DNA of 64,000 nucleotides from a virus: IMG/VR virus record IMGVR_UViG_3300037395_000062, positions 30,110 to 94,109 of that record; one strand, 5' to 3'. Shown piece by piece: positions 8,788 to 16,932 of this stretch (position 1 is its first letter; each line of letters starts with the position of its first letter). The notes under the pieces were generated by a model. It saw only the letters and a program-made list of their open reading frames with translations, ran no database searches and was not told where the DNA came from. The position numbers and the translations under genes were made by a program.

Positions 8788-8861
8788 GACGCGAATCTCC
8801 CTGGTTAACCTGGGTGCAACGTCACACATGGCTCCGGGTTGCGTCGAGCGTCGGAAACTAC

Positions 8862-9107
8862 CTAGATGTGCTTGACTCTCGTCCAAGCAGCATTACGCCG
8901 GCGCCCGATCGGCAGATGAGCATCGAGGTACATCTCGAACCACAGCCGACGCCGGAACGGCACCCGTGCCCAGCGCCGGCGGTACATGTCGACTCGCCTG
9001 CACTCGTGCGGCGCGAGACGGGCATGTCTCCAGCCGAACGGTCTAAAGAGCAATCGGTCTATCTTGGCGTCCGCCAAGCCTCGCCTGCGTTTCCTGGGGA
9101 TCAGCAT
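8862..9107 (-). CDS. Hypothetical Arg-rich protein, 81 aa
   Basis: A very basic 81-residue ORF in the same direction as its neighbours. The segment HECRRVDMYRRRWARVPFRR looks like a nucleic-acid-contacting helix rather than random text. No good ribosome site is seen before ATG 9107, which lowers confidence. Confidence 0.4.
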   Translation of the reverse strand: MLIPRKRRRGLADAKIDRLLFRPFGWRHARLAPHECRRVDMYRRRWARVPFRRRLWFEMYLDAHLPIGRRRNAAWTRVKHI

Positions 9108-9144
9108 TCGCGCAGATTACGTCGGTTCAACGGGTGTGGCAAGT

Positions 9145-10263
9145 TCAGGGAGCAAACTTCGTCCACTTACCCGGGTTGGTGTCGATCTCGTACGGACCGA
9201 ACACGCGGTAATCGCCGCGTATTTCGGCTACAGTCGGTTCGTTGAAGGTCACACGGTACATGTGCTCCGGTTCGATCGTAGCGCATTCCACAGGAACCAG
9301 CCCTATCGAAGCGCTGTCGACGAATATGTCTCCAAGCGGGCTCGAAAACACTCCATCGCCGAAGGCTGTGTGGAACACCACGATCGGTCTCTTGCCATCC
9401 AGATTGATGACGACAGCGTCGTTTTCAAACTGACTTGCAGGTACGATTACGTCGTCCCACGTCTTCGAATCGAACGCATAGCCAGGATCACCCATCCAGT
9501 ATTCACCGGAAGGTACGTTTATCTTTACTATTTTGGTCTCCTGTTTGTTTCGTTTTTTACCCATCTTAGCTGCGGATAGTTTAGCTCTGTGCTCCGCCGA
9601 TTTAGGTTTTCCGGTCAGCGCCGCTCGTATGGCAGCACGATGTTCTGGCGTCCGGACAGCACCAACTGCCAACGTACGAAGCCGCTCCGCTTCTTCTGGC
9701 GTGCACACTTTGGGATTTGCGGCCCAGCGACGAAGCGCTGCTTCTCGCATTTTTAGCTTTACATTTTCTGGATGCTTGCGACCGGTCTGGCCTCGAGCCA
9801 TCGCATCGCGCGATTCTTGCGAGGCTTTTCTGCCTGTCTGTCTGATTCGCATGGACTCTACCATATCTGGAGATAGTTTCCGCCCTGAATGGATTCGGCT
9901 TAACTCTGCCTTCCACTCTTCGGTGTGCCGGTAACCAAGCGCTCCGTCACCGCCATCGGTGAGATTATAACCTGCTGGTGAGCGAGTAACCAACTTTGCA
10001 ATAAGTTGGGTCTCCATGTCTGCCGCCTCTTTACGTGTCGTAAAAACAGCCACCAGTTCGACAGTGAACGCGTCAAATCCATATTTACGCATCGCTGCGT
10101 GCAACACCCACCCGCTACCTTTTCGAGCATCGCTAAGATGTTTTCCAAATCGTCTAGCGACAGTCATTGATGTGAACCCGACGTAGTTCTTGCCGCTCGC
10201 AGTGCACCGTATCAGGTACACGTTGAACACGTCGGAACCAGACTGTATGCTTTTCGCAGCCAT
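9145..10263 (-). CDS. GIY-YIG endonuclease with NUMOD3 repeats fused to a phage GDPCY-type domain
   Basis: The first about 100 residues carry the GIY-YIG nuclease core: VYLIRC, YVGFTS, the conserved Arg (ARRFGKHL), the catalytic Glu (ADMETQLI) and the final Asn (AGYNLTDGG). Residues 110-235 hold at least three NUMOD3-type DNA-binding repeats (GRKLSPDM, GRKHPENV, GKPKSAEH). The last about 130 residues are a different domain (SGEYWMGDPGYAFDSKTW, then TAFGDGVFSSPLGDIFVDS), like the small stand-alone phage proteins with an IGDPCY motif, here with Gly in place of Cys. This is a homing-type endonuclease placed just after the capsid gene and its terminator. It starts at ATG 10263 behind AAGGGG. Confidence 0.8.
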   Translation of the reverse strand: MAAKSIQSGSDVFNVYLIRCTASGKNYVGFTSMTVARRFGKHLSDARKGSGWVLHAAMRKYGFDAFTVELVAVFTTRKEAADMETQLIAKLVTRSPAGYNLTDGGDGALGYRHTEEWKAELSRIHSGRKLSPDMVESMRIRQTGRKASQESRDAMARGQTGRKHPENVKLKMREAALRRWAANPKVCTPEEAERLRTLAVGAVRTPEHRAAIRAALTGKPKSAEHRAKLSAAKMGKKRNKQETKIVKINVPSGEYWMGDPGYAFDSKTWDDVIVPASQFENDAVVINLDGKRPIVVFHTAFGDGVFSSPLGDIFVDSASIGLVPVECATIEPEHMYRVTFNEPTVAEIRGDYRVFGPYEIDTNPGKWTKFAP

Positions 10264-10295
10264 ATCGGCAGCCCCTTACTGCTGTTGGTCAGAAA

Positions 10296-10330
10296 CGGCG
10301 CTGCTCTTGCCGGAGCGGCGCCGCTTTCGT
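10296..10330 (-). promoter_or_regulatory. Hairpin in the 5' leader of the GIY-YIG gene
   Basis: AAACGGCGCTGCTC and GAGCGGCGCCGCTTT form a long near-perfect stem with a six-base loop. It lies between the capsid terminator and the endonuclease start. It may be a second terminator or a leader structure limiting translation of the endonuclease. Confidence 0.4.
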
Positions 10331-10350
10331 ATCTAGCTTAATAGCTAGCT

Positions 10351-10399
10351 ATAGTCAACAAAAAAGCCCTGATACACTCAGGGCTTTTTTGTTGACTAT
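10351..10399. terminator. Bidirectional terminator after the capsid gene
   Basis: A perfect inverted repeat with 22-base arms and a five-base loop (TACAC). The stem core is GCCCTGA/TCAGGGC flanked by an A run on one side and a T run on the other, so it can act on both strands. It lies 12 bases past the stop of the major capsid gene and isolates it from the endonuclease. Confidence 0.85.
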
Positions 10400-10411
10400 T
10401 CTCTCAAAGCG

Positions 10412-12337
10412 TTAGTTGTTCGCGCCGAGCGGATTCCATGCAGGGTTATCGGGAACGAAGTTTCGAATCACCGCGTGCATTTTTGGGATTCTATTCCTTA
10501 TAGCCCCGATCGAAGCGACACACCACGGCATGTATAGGTTCGCGGCGAAGAGATTAATCCTAGTCAATGGGAGAAGATACCTATAATCTAAGGCCTCGTC
10601 CTCCGTACGCATGTCCAGCAAGTAGATCTCCTCGCTGCCCGGAAGTTGGTAATTGTAGTCGATGAAGTTGACCGTCCCCGTGCCGCTGGCCAGGATCGAG
10701 CCGACGTAGCGCACCGCAGTCGGCGAGTTGGACCCCGACGCGAAACCGCCTGCTCCGGTGCGGAACACGCGATATGCGTAGGCGTCGGCCGCAGCCGGGC
10801 CGCCGATCGCCACCACCGCGGCGCCGGACGTGGTGATCGCGGAACCGGCCAGCGCGTTCGACCATGCGAGGTTCGACTCGTTCATGTTGACGTCCGTCGA
10901 GGCCACCCCCCAGTGGTACGATGCCGTAGACCCGGTGTAGGGGGATCCCGCGCCGACGCCCCAGTTACTGCCCGCGTAGGCGGCGCCTGATGCGCTGGCG
11001 ATGACGCCGGACGGCGGCGTCGGATTGACGGTCGTGGTCGGCGTGGTGCCGTTCGAGCGCGGCTGCCCCTGGGCTGGCGTGTCGCGCGCGGTGATGATGA
11101 TATCGAGCGGGAACTGGATCGGACCCAGGCGGGTCCGCATACCCTGCAGATCGCCGTCCACCACGATACCGGCACGGTCCGAGAACTGGCTGTTCACCAG
11201 GTTGTTCAGCAGCGTGGTGACGAGCGACTGCAGCGAACCGTTGGTCGTCGGCGTCATGAAGGCGTGCGTGCTGCGGCCGAACTTGGTCCACGAGGCGATG
11301 TTGGCCGCCACCTCGTAGAGCATATTGTACAGCGCCTGGGCGGTGGACCAGCCCTGGCCCAGGTTCGCCGCGACGAACTGCTGGAAGTCGAACAGGTTGC
11401 CGCTCGGCGTGGTCGGGCCGACGCCGGCGAACTGGTTCGGGAAGATGTTCGGGTTGCCGTGGAAGCACATCCAGTCGGCGGTCTGCAGCACGGTGAGCGC
11501 CGAGTTGGCGTTCTCCTGCTCGTTGACGCTGACGAAGTTGTTCTGCGCCATCAACGCCAAGGTGACCGCGCGGCCGTCGAGCATCAGCTTCAGGTTGATC
11601 GACTGCAGGGTGTAGATACCCGCGTTCGTCGCCAGCGTGCCGGAGGATACGTTCGAGAACCCGCTGGTCGCCGAGCCCGGCAACGCACCGCCCGGATCGT
11701 CGATATAGGCGAAATAGTCGACCACCTGGTACGCCGGCGACTTCGGCAGCGACTGGTAGAAGGTGAAGCTGTCCGGCCGCACGGTGCCGCGCGCGAGCCG
11801 CGTGTCGAGCGACACATAGCCGAGCGACTGACCGCCGGTGATCTGGGTGAAGTTGGTCTGCGTGCCGACATCCAGCACGGCCTTGGCCATCGGATTGGCC
11901 TTGGCGAGTTCGACGGCGTCGATCTCCAGCAGGCGTCCGCGGCTGGAGTTCGGCTGGGCGCCCGGTGCGTTGGTCTGGTAGTAGCGCGGCGTGTCGCGCC
12001 AGACCCGGGCATACGCCTGCTCCGGTGCTGCCGCCTTGTGCAACGCCTCGCGTGCCTGCGCGCCGTCGAACATGATCGGCGTGCCGCCGCCGAGGCTGAT
12101 CGCCGCCGTGTTGCCCATCGCGAGTGCCGCGAACATCGGACGCAGCGGCTCCAGCGGGTTGCCGTGGCCCGGCAGCGAATTCTCGAATTGCTGCAAGGCC
12201 TGAAGCGAGGTGTGCTGAAGCACTTCGGTCGGCATGTCGGCCGACGCCATGTTCGGCCGAACGTAGTCGTAGTCGGGTCGGCGTCCCGTCGGCATCGGCG
12301 GCACGACGGCGGGTACGGACTGGATATGCTCAGACAT
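10412..12337 (-). CDS. Major capsid protein
   Basis: A 641-residue protein directly downstream of a protease and a scaffold-like gene and followed by a strong terminator, the classic setting of a highly expressed major capsid gene. The N-terminal third (GRLLEIDAVELAKANPMAKA) and the C-terminal segment (YRYLLPLTRINLFAANLYMP) look like an HK97-type shell protein. A Ser/Thr/Pro/Gly-rich stretch near residues 415-560, including VNPTPPSGVIASASG and GSTASYHWGV, resembles an Ig- or FN3-like inserted domain, which makes the protein much longer than a minimal HK97 subunit. It starts at ATG 12337 behind AGGA. Confidence 0.8.
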   Translation of the reverse strand: MSEHIQSVPAVVPPMPTGRRPDYDYVRPNMASADMPTEVLQHTSLQALQQFENSLPGHGNPLEPLRPMFAALAMGNTAAISLGGGTPIMFDGAQAREALHKAAAPEQAYARVWRDTPRYYQTNAPGAQPNSSRGRLLEIDAVELAKANPMAKAVLDVGTQTNFTQITGGQSLGYVSLDTRLARGTVRPDSFTFYQSLPKSPAYQVVDYFAYIDDPGGALPGSATSGFSNVSSGTLATNAGIYTLQSINLKLMLDGRAVTLALMAQNNFVSVNEQENANSALTVLQTADWMCFHGNPNIFPNQFAGVGPTTPSGNLFDFQQFVAANLGQGWSTAQALYNMLYEVAANIASWTKFGRSTHAFMTPTTNGSLQSLVTTLLNNLVNSQFSDRAGIVVDGDLQGMRTRLGPIQFPLDIIITARDTPAQGQPRSNGTTPTTTVNPTPPSGVIASASGAAYAGSNWGVGAGSPYTGSTASYHWGVASTDVNMNESNLAWSNALAGSAITTSGAAVVAIGGPAAADAYAYRVFRTGAGGFASGSNSPTAVRYVGSILASGTGTVNFIDYNYQLPGSEEIYLLDMRTEDEALDYRYLLPLTRINLFAANLYMPWCVASIGAIRNRIPKMHAVIRNFVPDNPAWNPLGANN

Positions 12338-12367
12338 GTCGGTTTCGGTCCTTCTCTATCCGTTCCG

Positions 12368-14593
12368 TTACGCCGCCCGGCGCAGGATTTCCTGCACAGG
12401 AGGCGCGCAGTTGGCGATCGCCGATTTCACGGCCGTATCCGGTAGTGCCATACGGATCGACGCGAGCGCGTCGATCCCCTTGTCGCGCTCGGCCATGCTG
12501 ATCTGGCCGGACGAGGCCAGCGCGTTCATCTGCGCCTCGGGTGCCGCCGCCAAATCCACACTGGACTTGAACAGCTCGGTCACAGGTGGGCGACCGCCGT
12601 CCTGCGGGTTGCGCGACTGGCCGCCGACCATCCGCATGACCTGCTGCACGTCGGCCTGCATCAACGCGTAGCCACTGAGCGACTTCTCGAGCGCGGATGC
12701 GATCTTCGCCAGGTCGGCCTGGCTTGCCGGCGAGGGCTGCACGACGACGGTACCGCCGTCGGGAGCCGCGTTGCCGACGGACTCGCCGTGCGACGGCCAC
12801 TTGTCCTGGTTCTTCGCCTTGGTCTCCTTCAGCGCCTTGGCGACGGTACCGAGCGACTTCTCGATCTTCGTCATGCTGGGCCCGACGCGGCCGCCGCGCA
12901 GGGACTTCGCGATCGCGGCGTGCGACCGTGCCTTCGCCATGCGGCGGCTTGCCTTCTTGTGGTGCCGGCGTCCCGCCGCGTGGCGGCCGTCCTCCATGGC
13001 ATCCTCGGACTCCATGGCCGCGACCTTGGCCAGCTTGACCAATCCCTTGGCAAGCAGCCGCTCCAGTGCGGCGGCCTTCTTCATCGCCTTCTTCTGGTCG
13101 TCGTCGGATTCGGACTCGGCGTCGTCCTCCTCGTCGAGTTCGTTAACGATCTCGATGTCGGTGCCGGAACCGCCTTCGGTCTGCTCGGCCTCATCGTCCT
13201 CGTCGGCATCCTCGCCTTCGTCGTCCTCGCCGGATTCGGATTCCTTGTCCGCAGTGCTTTCGGATTCGCCGGCCTTCTTCGCCTTGGACACCGCACGCAC
13301 GACCTCCGGAATCGCCTTGGCGAGTGCCGAGGCCACGGCGGCCGGAAGCGCCTTGGCGATCTCGGCCTTCAGCACGGCGGGATCGAACGTAAGCGCCGTC
13401 GGCGAGGGCTGCGTCTCCAACGCCTGCACCCGGCTCTGCATCGCCTGACCGAACGCCACCAGCGACTTCATGGCGCGCGCCTGCGTCATCAGCTTGCGGC
13501 CGAGATCCTCGGTGACTGCCTGCACGCCGCTCTGCCGCGTCGGACGCGAATACTCGCGCTCCATCGGTTCGGCGCCATGGCCGGATGCGTCCTGCGGCTT
13601 GCCGACGCCGACCTTGCCAGCCGGAACGGAGGATTCGGGACCGCCTGCACGGGTCGTCTCCAGACGGTCGTCCGGCGGTCCGTCGAACAGGTCCTCGACC
13701 TGACGGATGCGATCGTGGTCGTCGCCTTCCTCCAGCAGTGTGGTCGCCTTGCCGAGTTCCATGGACGCTTCCAGGGAGGCTTCCTTGATCATGTCGACGC
13801 GTTCCGCCGGGGTCATGCGCCCGAGCAGGGTCCCGAACGCCTTGATAAGGTAGCCGGCGCCGCGCGGCGTGACGGCGGTCTGTGCGATGGTCATGAACTC
13901 TCCCGAGCCTCCGGTCTTGCAGGTGCCGCAACTATGCGTCGGCGTACAGGCGCAGCCCAATGCCGAAACGACGGACGATTTCCCGACCGGCGACTTCGTA
14001 TCGCCGGTACGCAGCCAATCGACGAAACCGTCGAAATCCATGCGCCTTACCGAACCGATACGCTCCACGCCGCGCCCGTCAGAGAACGCCGCGATATAGG
14101 TGCGTCCGGCCTGCGCGCCGTCGCTGAAGCCCAGCATGCACTTGTGCTCGTCGAAACCGCCGTCGTCGGCATCGACCTGGTCGATCACGTACACCGGACA
14201 CGTGTGGATACGATGAGCCTCGGGGCCGACATAGACATCGACATGGTCGCCGTCGGCACCCTCGGTGCGCTTCACGTACCCGTAATGCGCGGGCATGCGT
14301 ACCGACCACGGCGTGCCGTCCGGCGCCGTGCCGCTGCGCATGCGGTCCAGCGGCGTCTCGATGGTGACCTCCAGGCCGGGATATCGCGTATCCATCCCGC
14401 GGTCCCACGACCCCAGGATCGCGTGCGTCATCTGATAGTTACCGGCCGCCGCCTGTCCCGGCGACGGGTCCCAGTTGCGCCGGACGGCGCGGTCTAGGTC
14501 GCCCGGCGCGATTACCTCGATCGGATTGTCGCGGTGACCTACGTGCAGTGATCGGGCAGCAGACCGAACTTCCGCTTCGGTAATCAGCGTCAT
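12368..14593 (-). CDS. Scaffold-like protein with N-terminal phage pyrophosphatase (InPase) domain
   Basis: The true start is ATG 14593, which overlaps the protease stop as ATGA (741 residues). Residues about 30-200 contain motifs of the phage inorganic-pyrophosphatase-like domain: HYGYVKRTEGADGDHVDVYV, then VIDQVDADDGGFDEHKCMLG and a closing DFDGFVDWLRTG. A Cys cluster (CACTPTHSCGTC) follows. The rest is long, helical and charged, with a very acidic segment (EDADEDDEAEQTEG) and a Lys/Arg-rich region, as expected of an internal scaffold or head core. Position between protease and capsid supports that role. Whether the pyrophosphatase domain is active is not known. Confidence 0.7.
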   Translation of the reverse strand: MTLITEAEVRSAARSLHVGHRDNPIEVIAPGDLDRAVRRNWDPSPGQAAAGNYQMTHAILGSWDRGMDTRYPGLEVTIETPLDRMRSGTAPDGTPWSVRMPAHYGYVKRTEGADGDHVDVYVGPEAHRIHTCPVYVIDQVDADDGGFDEHKCMLGFSDGAQAGRTYIAAFSDGRGVERIGSVRRMDFDGFVDWLRTGDTKSPVGKSSVVSALGCACTPTHSCGTCKTGGSGEFMTIAQTAVTPRGAGYLIKAFGTLLGRMTPAERVDMIKEASLEASMELGKATTLLEEGDDHDRIRQVEDLFDGPPDDRLETTRAGGPESSVPAGKVGVGKPQDASGHGAEPMEREYSRPTRQSGVQAVTEDLGRKLMTQARAMKSLVAFGQAMQSRVQALETQPSPTALTFDPAVLKAEIAKALPAAVASALAKAIPEVVRAVSKAKKAGESESTADKESESGEDDEGEDADEDDEAEQTEGGSGTDIEIVNELDEEDDAESESDDDQKKAMKKAAALERLLAKGLVKLAKVAAMESEDAMEDGRHAAGRRHHKKASRRMAKARSHAAIAKSLRGGRVGPSMTKIEKSLGTVAKALKETKAKNQDKWPSHGESVGNAAPDGGTVVVQPSPASQADLAKIASALEKSLSGYALMQADVQQVMRMVGGQSRNPQDGGRPPVTELFKSSVDLAAAPEAQMNALASSGQISMAERDKGIDALASIRMALPDTAVKSAIANCAPPVQEILRRAA

Positions 14594-15465
14594 TTCAGCA
14601 CGCCATCCTTGTTCCGGCCGAACGCCCGGTCGAACGCCTTCTGCATGTTCCGCCGGTGCATCACGGCGTGCGCCGCTATATCGGCCAGCCCCGCCGGGTA
14701 TTTCGCGCATTTCTCGAAGTGGCCTCGGTATCCGGTCAGCGACGGGAAGTCCTGCACCCGGCAGCCGAGGCAGTCCGACGCCGCGTACACGTCGTCCATC
14801 GTCTGCGGGACCGCCAGCAGCGCCGACATCGGCGGCCCTTCGATCGACTTCGCCAGTTCGGCGATGTAGGCCTTGGCCGACACTATCCGCGCCTCGCCCT
14901 TCAGCGCCGTGTTCTTCGGCGTGCGGGTGAATGCAAGCGATCTCCAGTCGATCGCCTTGATCACGAACCGCTTCGCCGCGACGCCTGCGGCGCACTCGCC
15001 ACGCGTGCAGTCGTCGAGGTCGATCGGGAAACCGTATATCGAGGCGTACCACAGCACGGGCGGATCCCGCCGCAGGCTGGCCCAGAACGCATCAGCGTGG
15101 CTTCGCGCGGGATCGTCCGTGCCATCGGCCGATCGGCTGATCTCCCCCTCCACGTAGGTTCGCCCGCCGGATGCGGCACGCACATCGAGCGGCCGGCCGA
15201 CGATATAGGACTCCGGATCGCGGATCGGCGGGACCATCCTGTGTCCGAGTTCGGATTTGTGATCCATGTCCAGGTGACCCGTGGCGACGAACGAAGCCGC
15301 ACTTCCCAGGAGTGCCGCCTGAAGCACCACGTCCCCATCCAGATCCTGCTCCTCGGTGCTAGCCTCGCATTCAACAATTCTACGTCCGGACGCCTCCGGC
15401 GCACGCGCCTTCACGAGCACGGGAATGCGCGCGACGATCGCGCGATCAAGCAGGTCGAGGTCCAT
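14590..15465 (-). CDS. Prohead maturation protease with C-terminal zinc-finger-like region
   Basis: A 291-residue protein upstream of scaffold and capsid. The N-terminal part has the phage prohead protease style: EASTEEQDLDGDVVLQ, then a His in LDMDHKSELG and a Ser in DWRSLAFTRTPKN, consistent with a His/Ser catalytic pair. The last about 75 residues hold CLGCRVQDFPSLTGYRGHFE and a following Cys and His, a C2HC-like metal site that is unusual for this enzyme. Its role would be to cleave scaffold and capsid N-termini during head maturation. It is coupled to the scaffold gene by ATGA. Confidence 0.75.
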   Translation of the reverse strand: MDLDLLDRAIVARIPVLVKARAPEASGRRIVECEASTEEQDLDGDVVLQAALLGSAASFVATGHLDMDHKSELGHRMVPPIRDPESYIVGRPLDVRAASGGRTYVEGEISRSADGTDDPARSHADAFWASLRRDPPVLWYASIYGFPIDLDDCTRGECAAGVAAKRFVIKAIDWRSLAFTRTPKNTALKGEARIVSAKAYIAELAKSIEGPPMSALLAVPQTMDDVYAASDCLGCRVQDFPSLTGYRGHFEKCAKYPAGLADIAAHAVMHRRNMQKAFDRAFGRNKDGVLK

Positions 15466-15653
15466 ACGGAAAACGGTTGCAGGAAACGCTCGAAACCCCT
15501 ATGCAGTGCGAGTGCCCGCCGCGCTCACCCCGACGGCGAAGGATGTGAAAATATCGGGGAAGTGAACAACGCCGCTTGGCAAAGTGCCCTGTCGCTATGA
15601 AAGTGGACGCACCAGATTAGCGGCAGGGGGCGAGTCCCTCAAAGGATGCGGCC

Positions 15654-15839
15654 GTGCAAGAGAAAGCGATCGTCTACTACGTCGTGGCGATGTTGGGTTG
15701 CCTGCTGATCGACCTGATCGTCGTCGTGGCCCGTGGACCGATCATGATCGACCCGATCCTGAAGCTGCTGCTGGTCGCGGTCTGCCTTATCGCCGTCGTG
15801 ATCGGCCTGGCCCGCCACGGCTGGCTGCTGTCGGGCTAG
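15654..15839 (+). CDS. Small two-helix membrane protein on the opposite strand
   Basis: A 61-residue ORF starting at GTG 15654 with AAAGGA seven bases upstream. It has two strongly hydrophobic stretches (residues about 6-26 and 35-57) around a short polar loop, so it is a membrane protein. It runs against the surrounding late genes and overlaps the end of the convergent gene by four bases. Size and two-helix layout fit a holin or a small exclusion protein, but there is no lysis gene next to it. Confidence 0.6.
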   Translation: MQEKAIVYYVVAMLGCLLIDLIVVVARGPIMIDPILKLLLVAVCLIAVVIGLARHGWLLSG

Positions 15840-16477
15840 GCTACCTCCATCGACAGGCTGGCGCAGACCCCGCCGATCTGCGACGACATGCCGCCGTACG
15901 GCGCGTCGCTCTCCCCGTCGCAGGGCGCGAACACGATCCCGGACACGACCGGCGACAGCGCCTTCTCCGCGAGACCCAGGAACTCGTCCACAGGCCGGCG
16001 CCCCAATTCGTAGGCGCACCAGTCCACCGTATATTTCGGCTTGCGCATCTCGGATTCCAGCCACGCCATCACCAGGCCGCCGTGGCGCGAATGGAAATTC
16101 GCGTGGAACGACATCTCGATCAGGAGGTCGCGCACGTTGGACGCCGCCACGAAGTTCAACTGGATCCGCCCGACGAACCGGCAGCGCGCGCAGGCGCACA
16201 CGCTCCACTTGTGTCCAGCCGGGACGAACCGCATGGCGTCCGTCAACTCCTCGCGGCGGCTGCGCCATTCGGAGCAGGTACCGCAGCCGCAGATCGCGCG
16301 GTCGGACATCGGATAGTGCCGCAGTGCATCCACCACCGGCGCAGCTTCGCGGTCCGGCAGCGCCACCGAGGCGTAGACGCCGAGCATCGAATCGAGCGCC
16401 TCGATCAGTCCGTGCAGCCTCGCGCGTCTGTGTGCGAGAGCGCGTACGCGAGGATCAAGCGACTGGATGCTGTGCAT
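15836..16477 (-). CDS. Cys-rich hypothetical protein, 213 aa
   Basis: A 213-residue protein with two clear Cys clusters: ICGCGTCSEW near residue 62 and VCACARCRFVG near residue 92. They are likely to bind zinc. The segment FHANFHSRHGGLVMAWLE adds several His. It overlaps the upstream gene by 23 bases and lies between the glycosyltransferase group and the head genes. No family was recognised. Confidence 0.6.
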   Translation of the reverse strand: MHSIQSLDPRVRALAHRRARLHGLIEALDSMLGVYASVALPDREAAPVVDALRHYPMSDRAICGCGTCSEWRSRREELTDAMRFVPAGHKWSVCACARCRFVGRIQLNFVAASNVRDLLIEMSFHANFHSRHGGLVMAWLESEMRKPKYTVDWCAYELGRRPVDEFLGLAEKALSPVVSGIVFAPCDGESDAPYGGMSSQIGGVCASLSMEVA

Positions 16478-16931
16478 TCACGGCCTTCGCCCCGTTCATC
16501 GCGATCAGTTGGTAGCGGCGATCGACCGCCGACACGCGGCCCACGATGTCGCTGCGTCTCCCCAGCGCCATGCGCATATCCTCCTTGCTCTTGGGTGGCA
16601 GGTCAGGTGCGCGGCCGTTGAACTCCGTAGCGATGTCTCCGGAACTGAGCGGTCCCTTCTCGATCAGTATGGCGACGATGATGTCCGTCATGCGATCGGA
16701 CTTCGCCTTCGGCGCCCTGGAAGGTTGGGCCGCGAACCGCACGCGTTGCTCCGCCTTGACGGGAGCCGGCGTATCGTCGACCGGAAGCGTGAAGTAGTGG
16801 TCGAAGAAAGCGTCCAGCTTCTCCACCTCCTTCGCATGGTGCATGCGGTCCAGCGCGGCCCGCCGGATCCGCACGTCCGGAGATCCGGCTGCGATCTCGA
16901 TGGGGTCCCGTATCCTGTTCGCGTCAGCCAT
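16455..16931 (-). CDS. Hypothetical protein with winged-helix-like C-terminus, 158 aa
   Basis: The C-terminal half (VAILIEKGPLSSGDIATEFN, then RRSDIVGRVSAVDRRYQLI) reads like a winged-helix DNA-binding fold of the HARE or restriction-associated type. The N-terminal half is charged and helical. It starts two bases before the end of the giant glycosyltransferase gene. A DNA-binding or packaging-related role is possible, but only the fold guess is supported. Confidence 0.6.
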   Translation of the reverse strand: MADANRIRDPIEIAAGSPDVRIRRAALDRMHHAKEVEKLDAFFDHYFTLPVDDTPAPVKAEQRVRFAAQPSRAPKAKSDRMTDIIVAILIEKGPLSSGDIATEFNGRAPDLPPKSKEDMRMALGRRSDIVGRVSAVDRRYQLIAMNGAKAVNAQHPVA

Positions 16932-16932
16932 G

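Noticed and set aside
12788-14497. 569-residue plus-strand ORF over the scaffold gene
   Set aside because: Arg/Gly/His-rich shadow of the minus-strand scaffold gene with no motif and no ribosome site.
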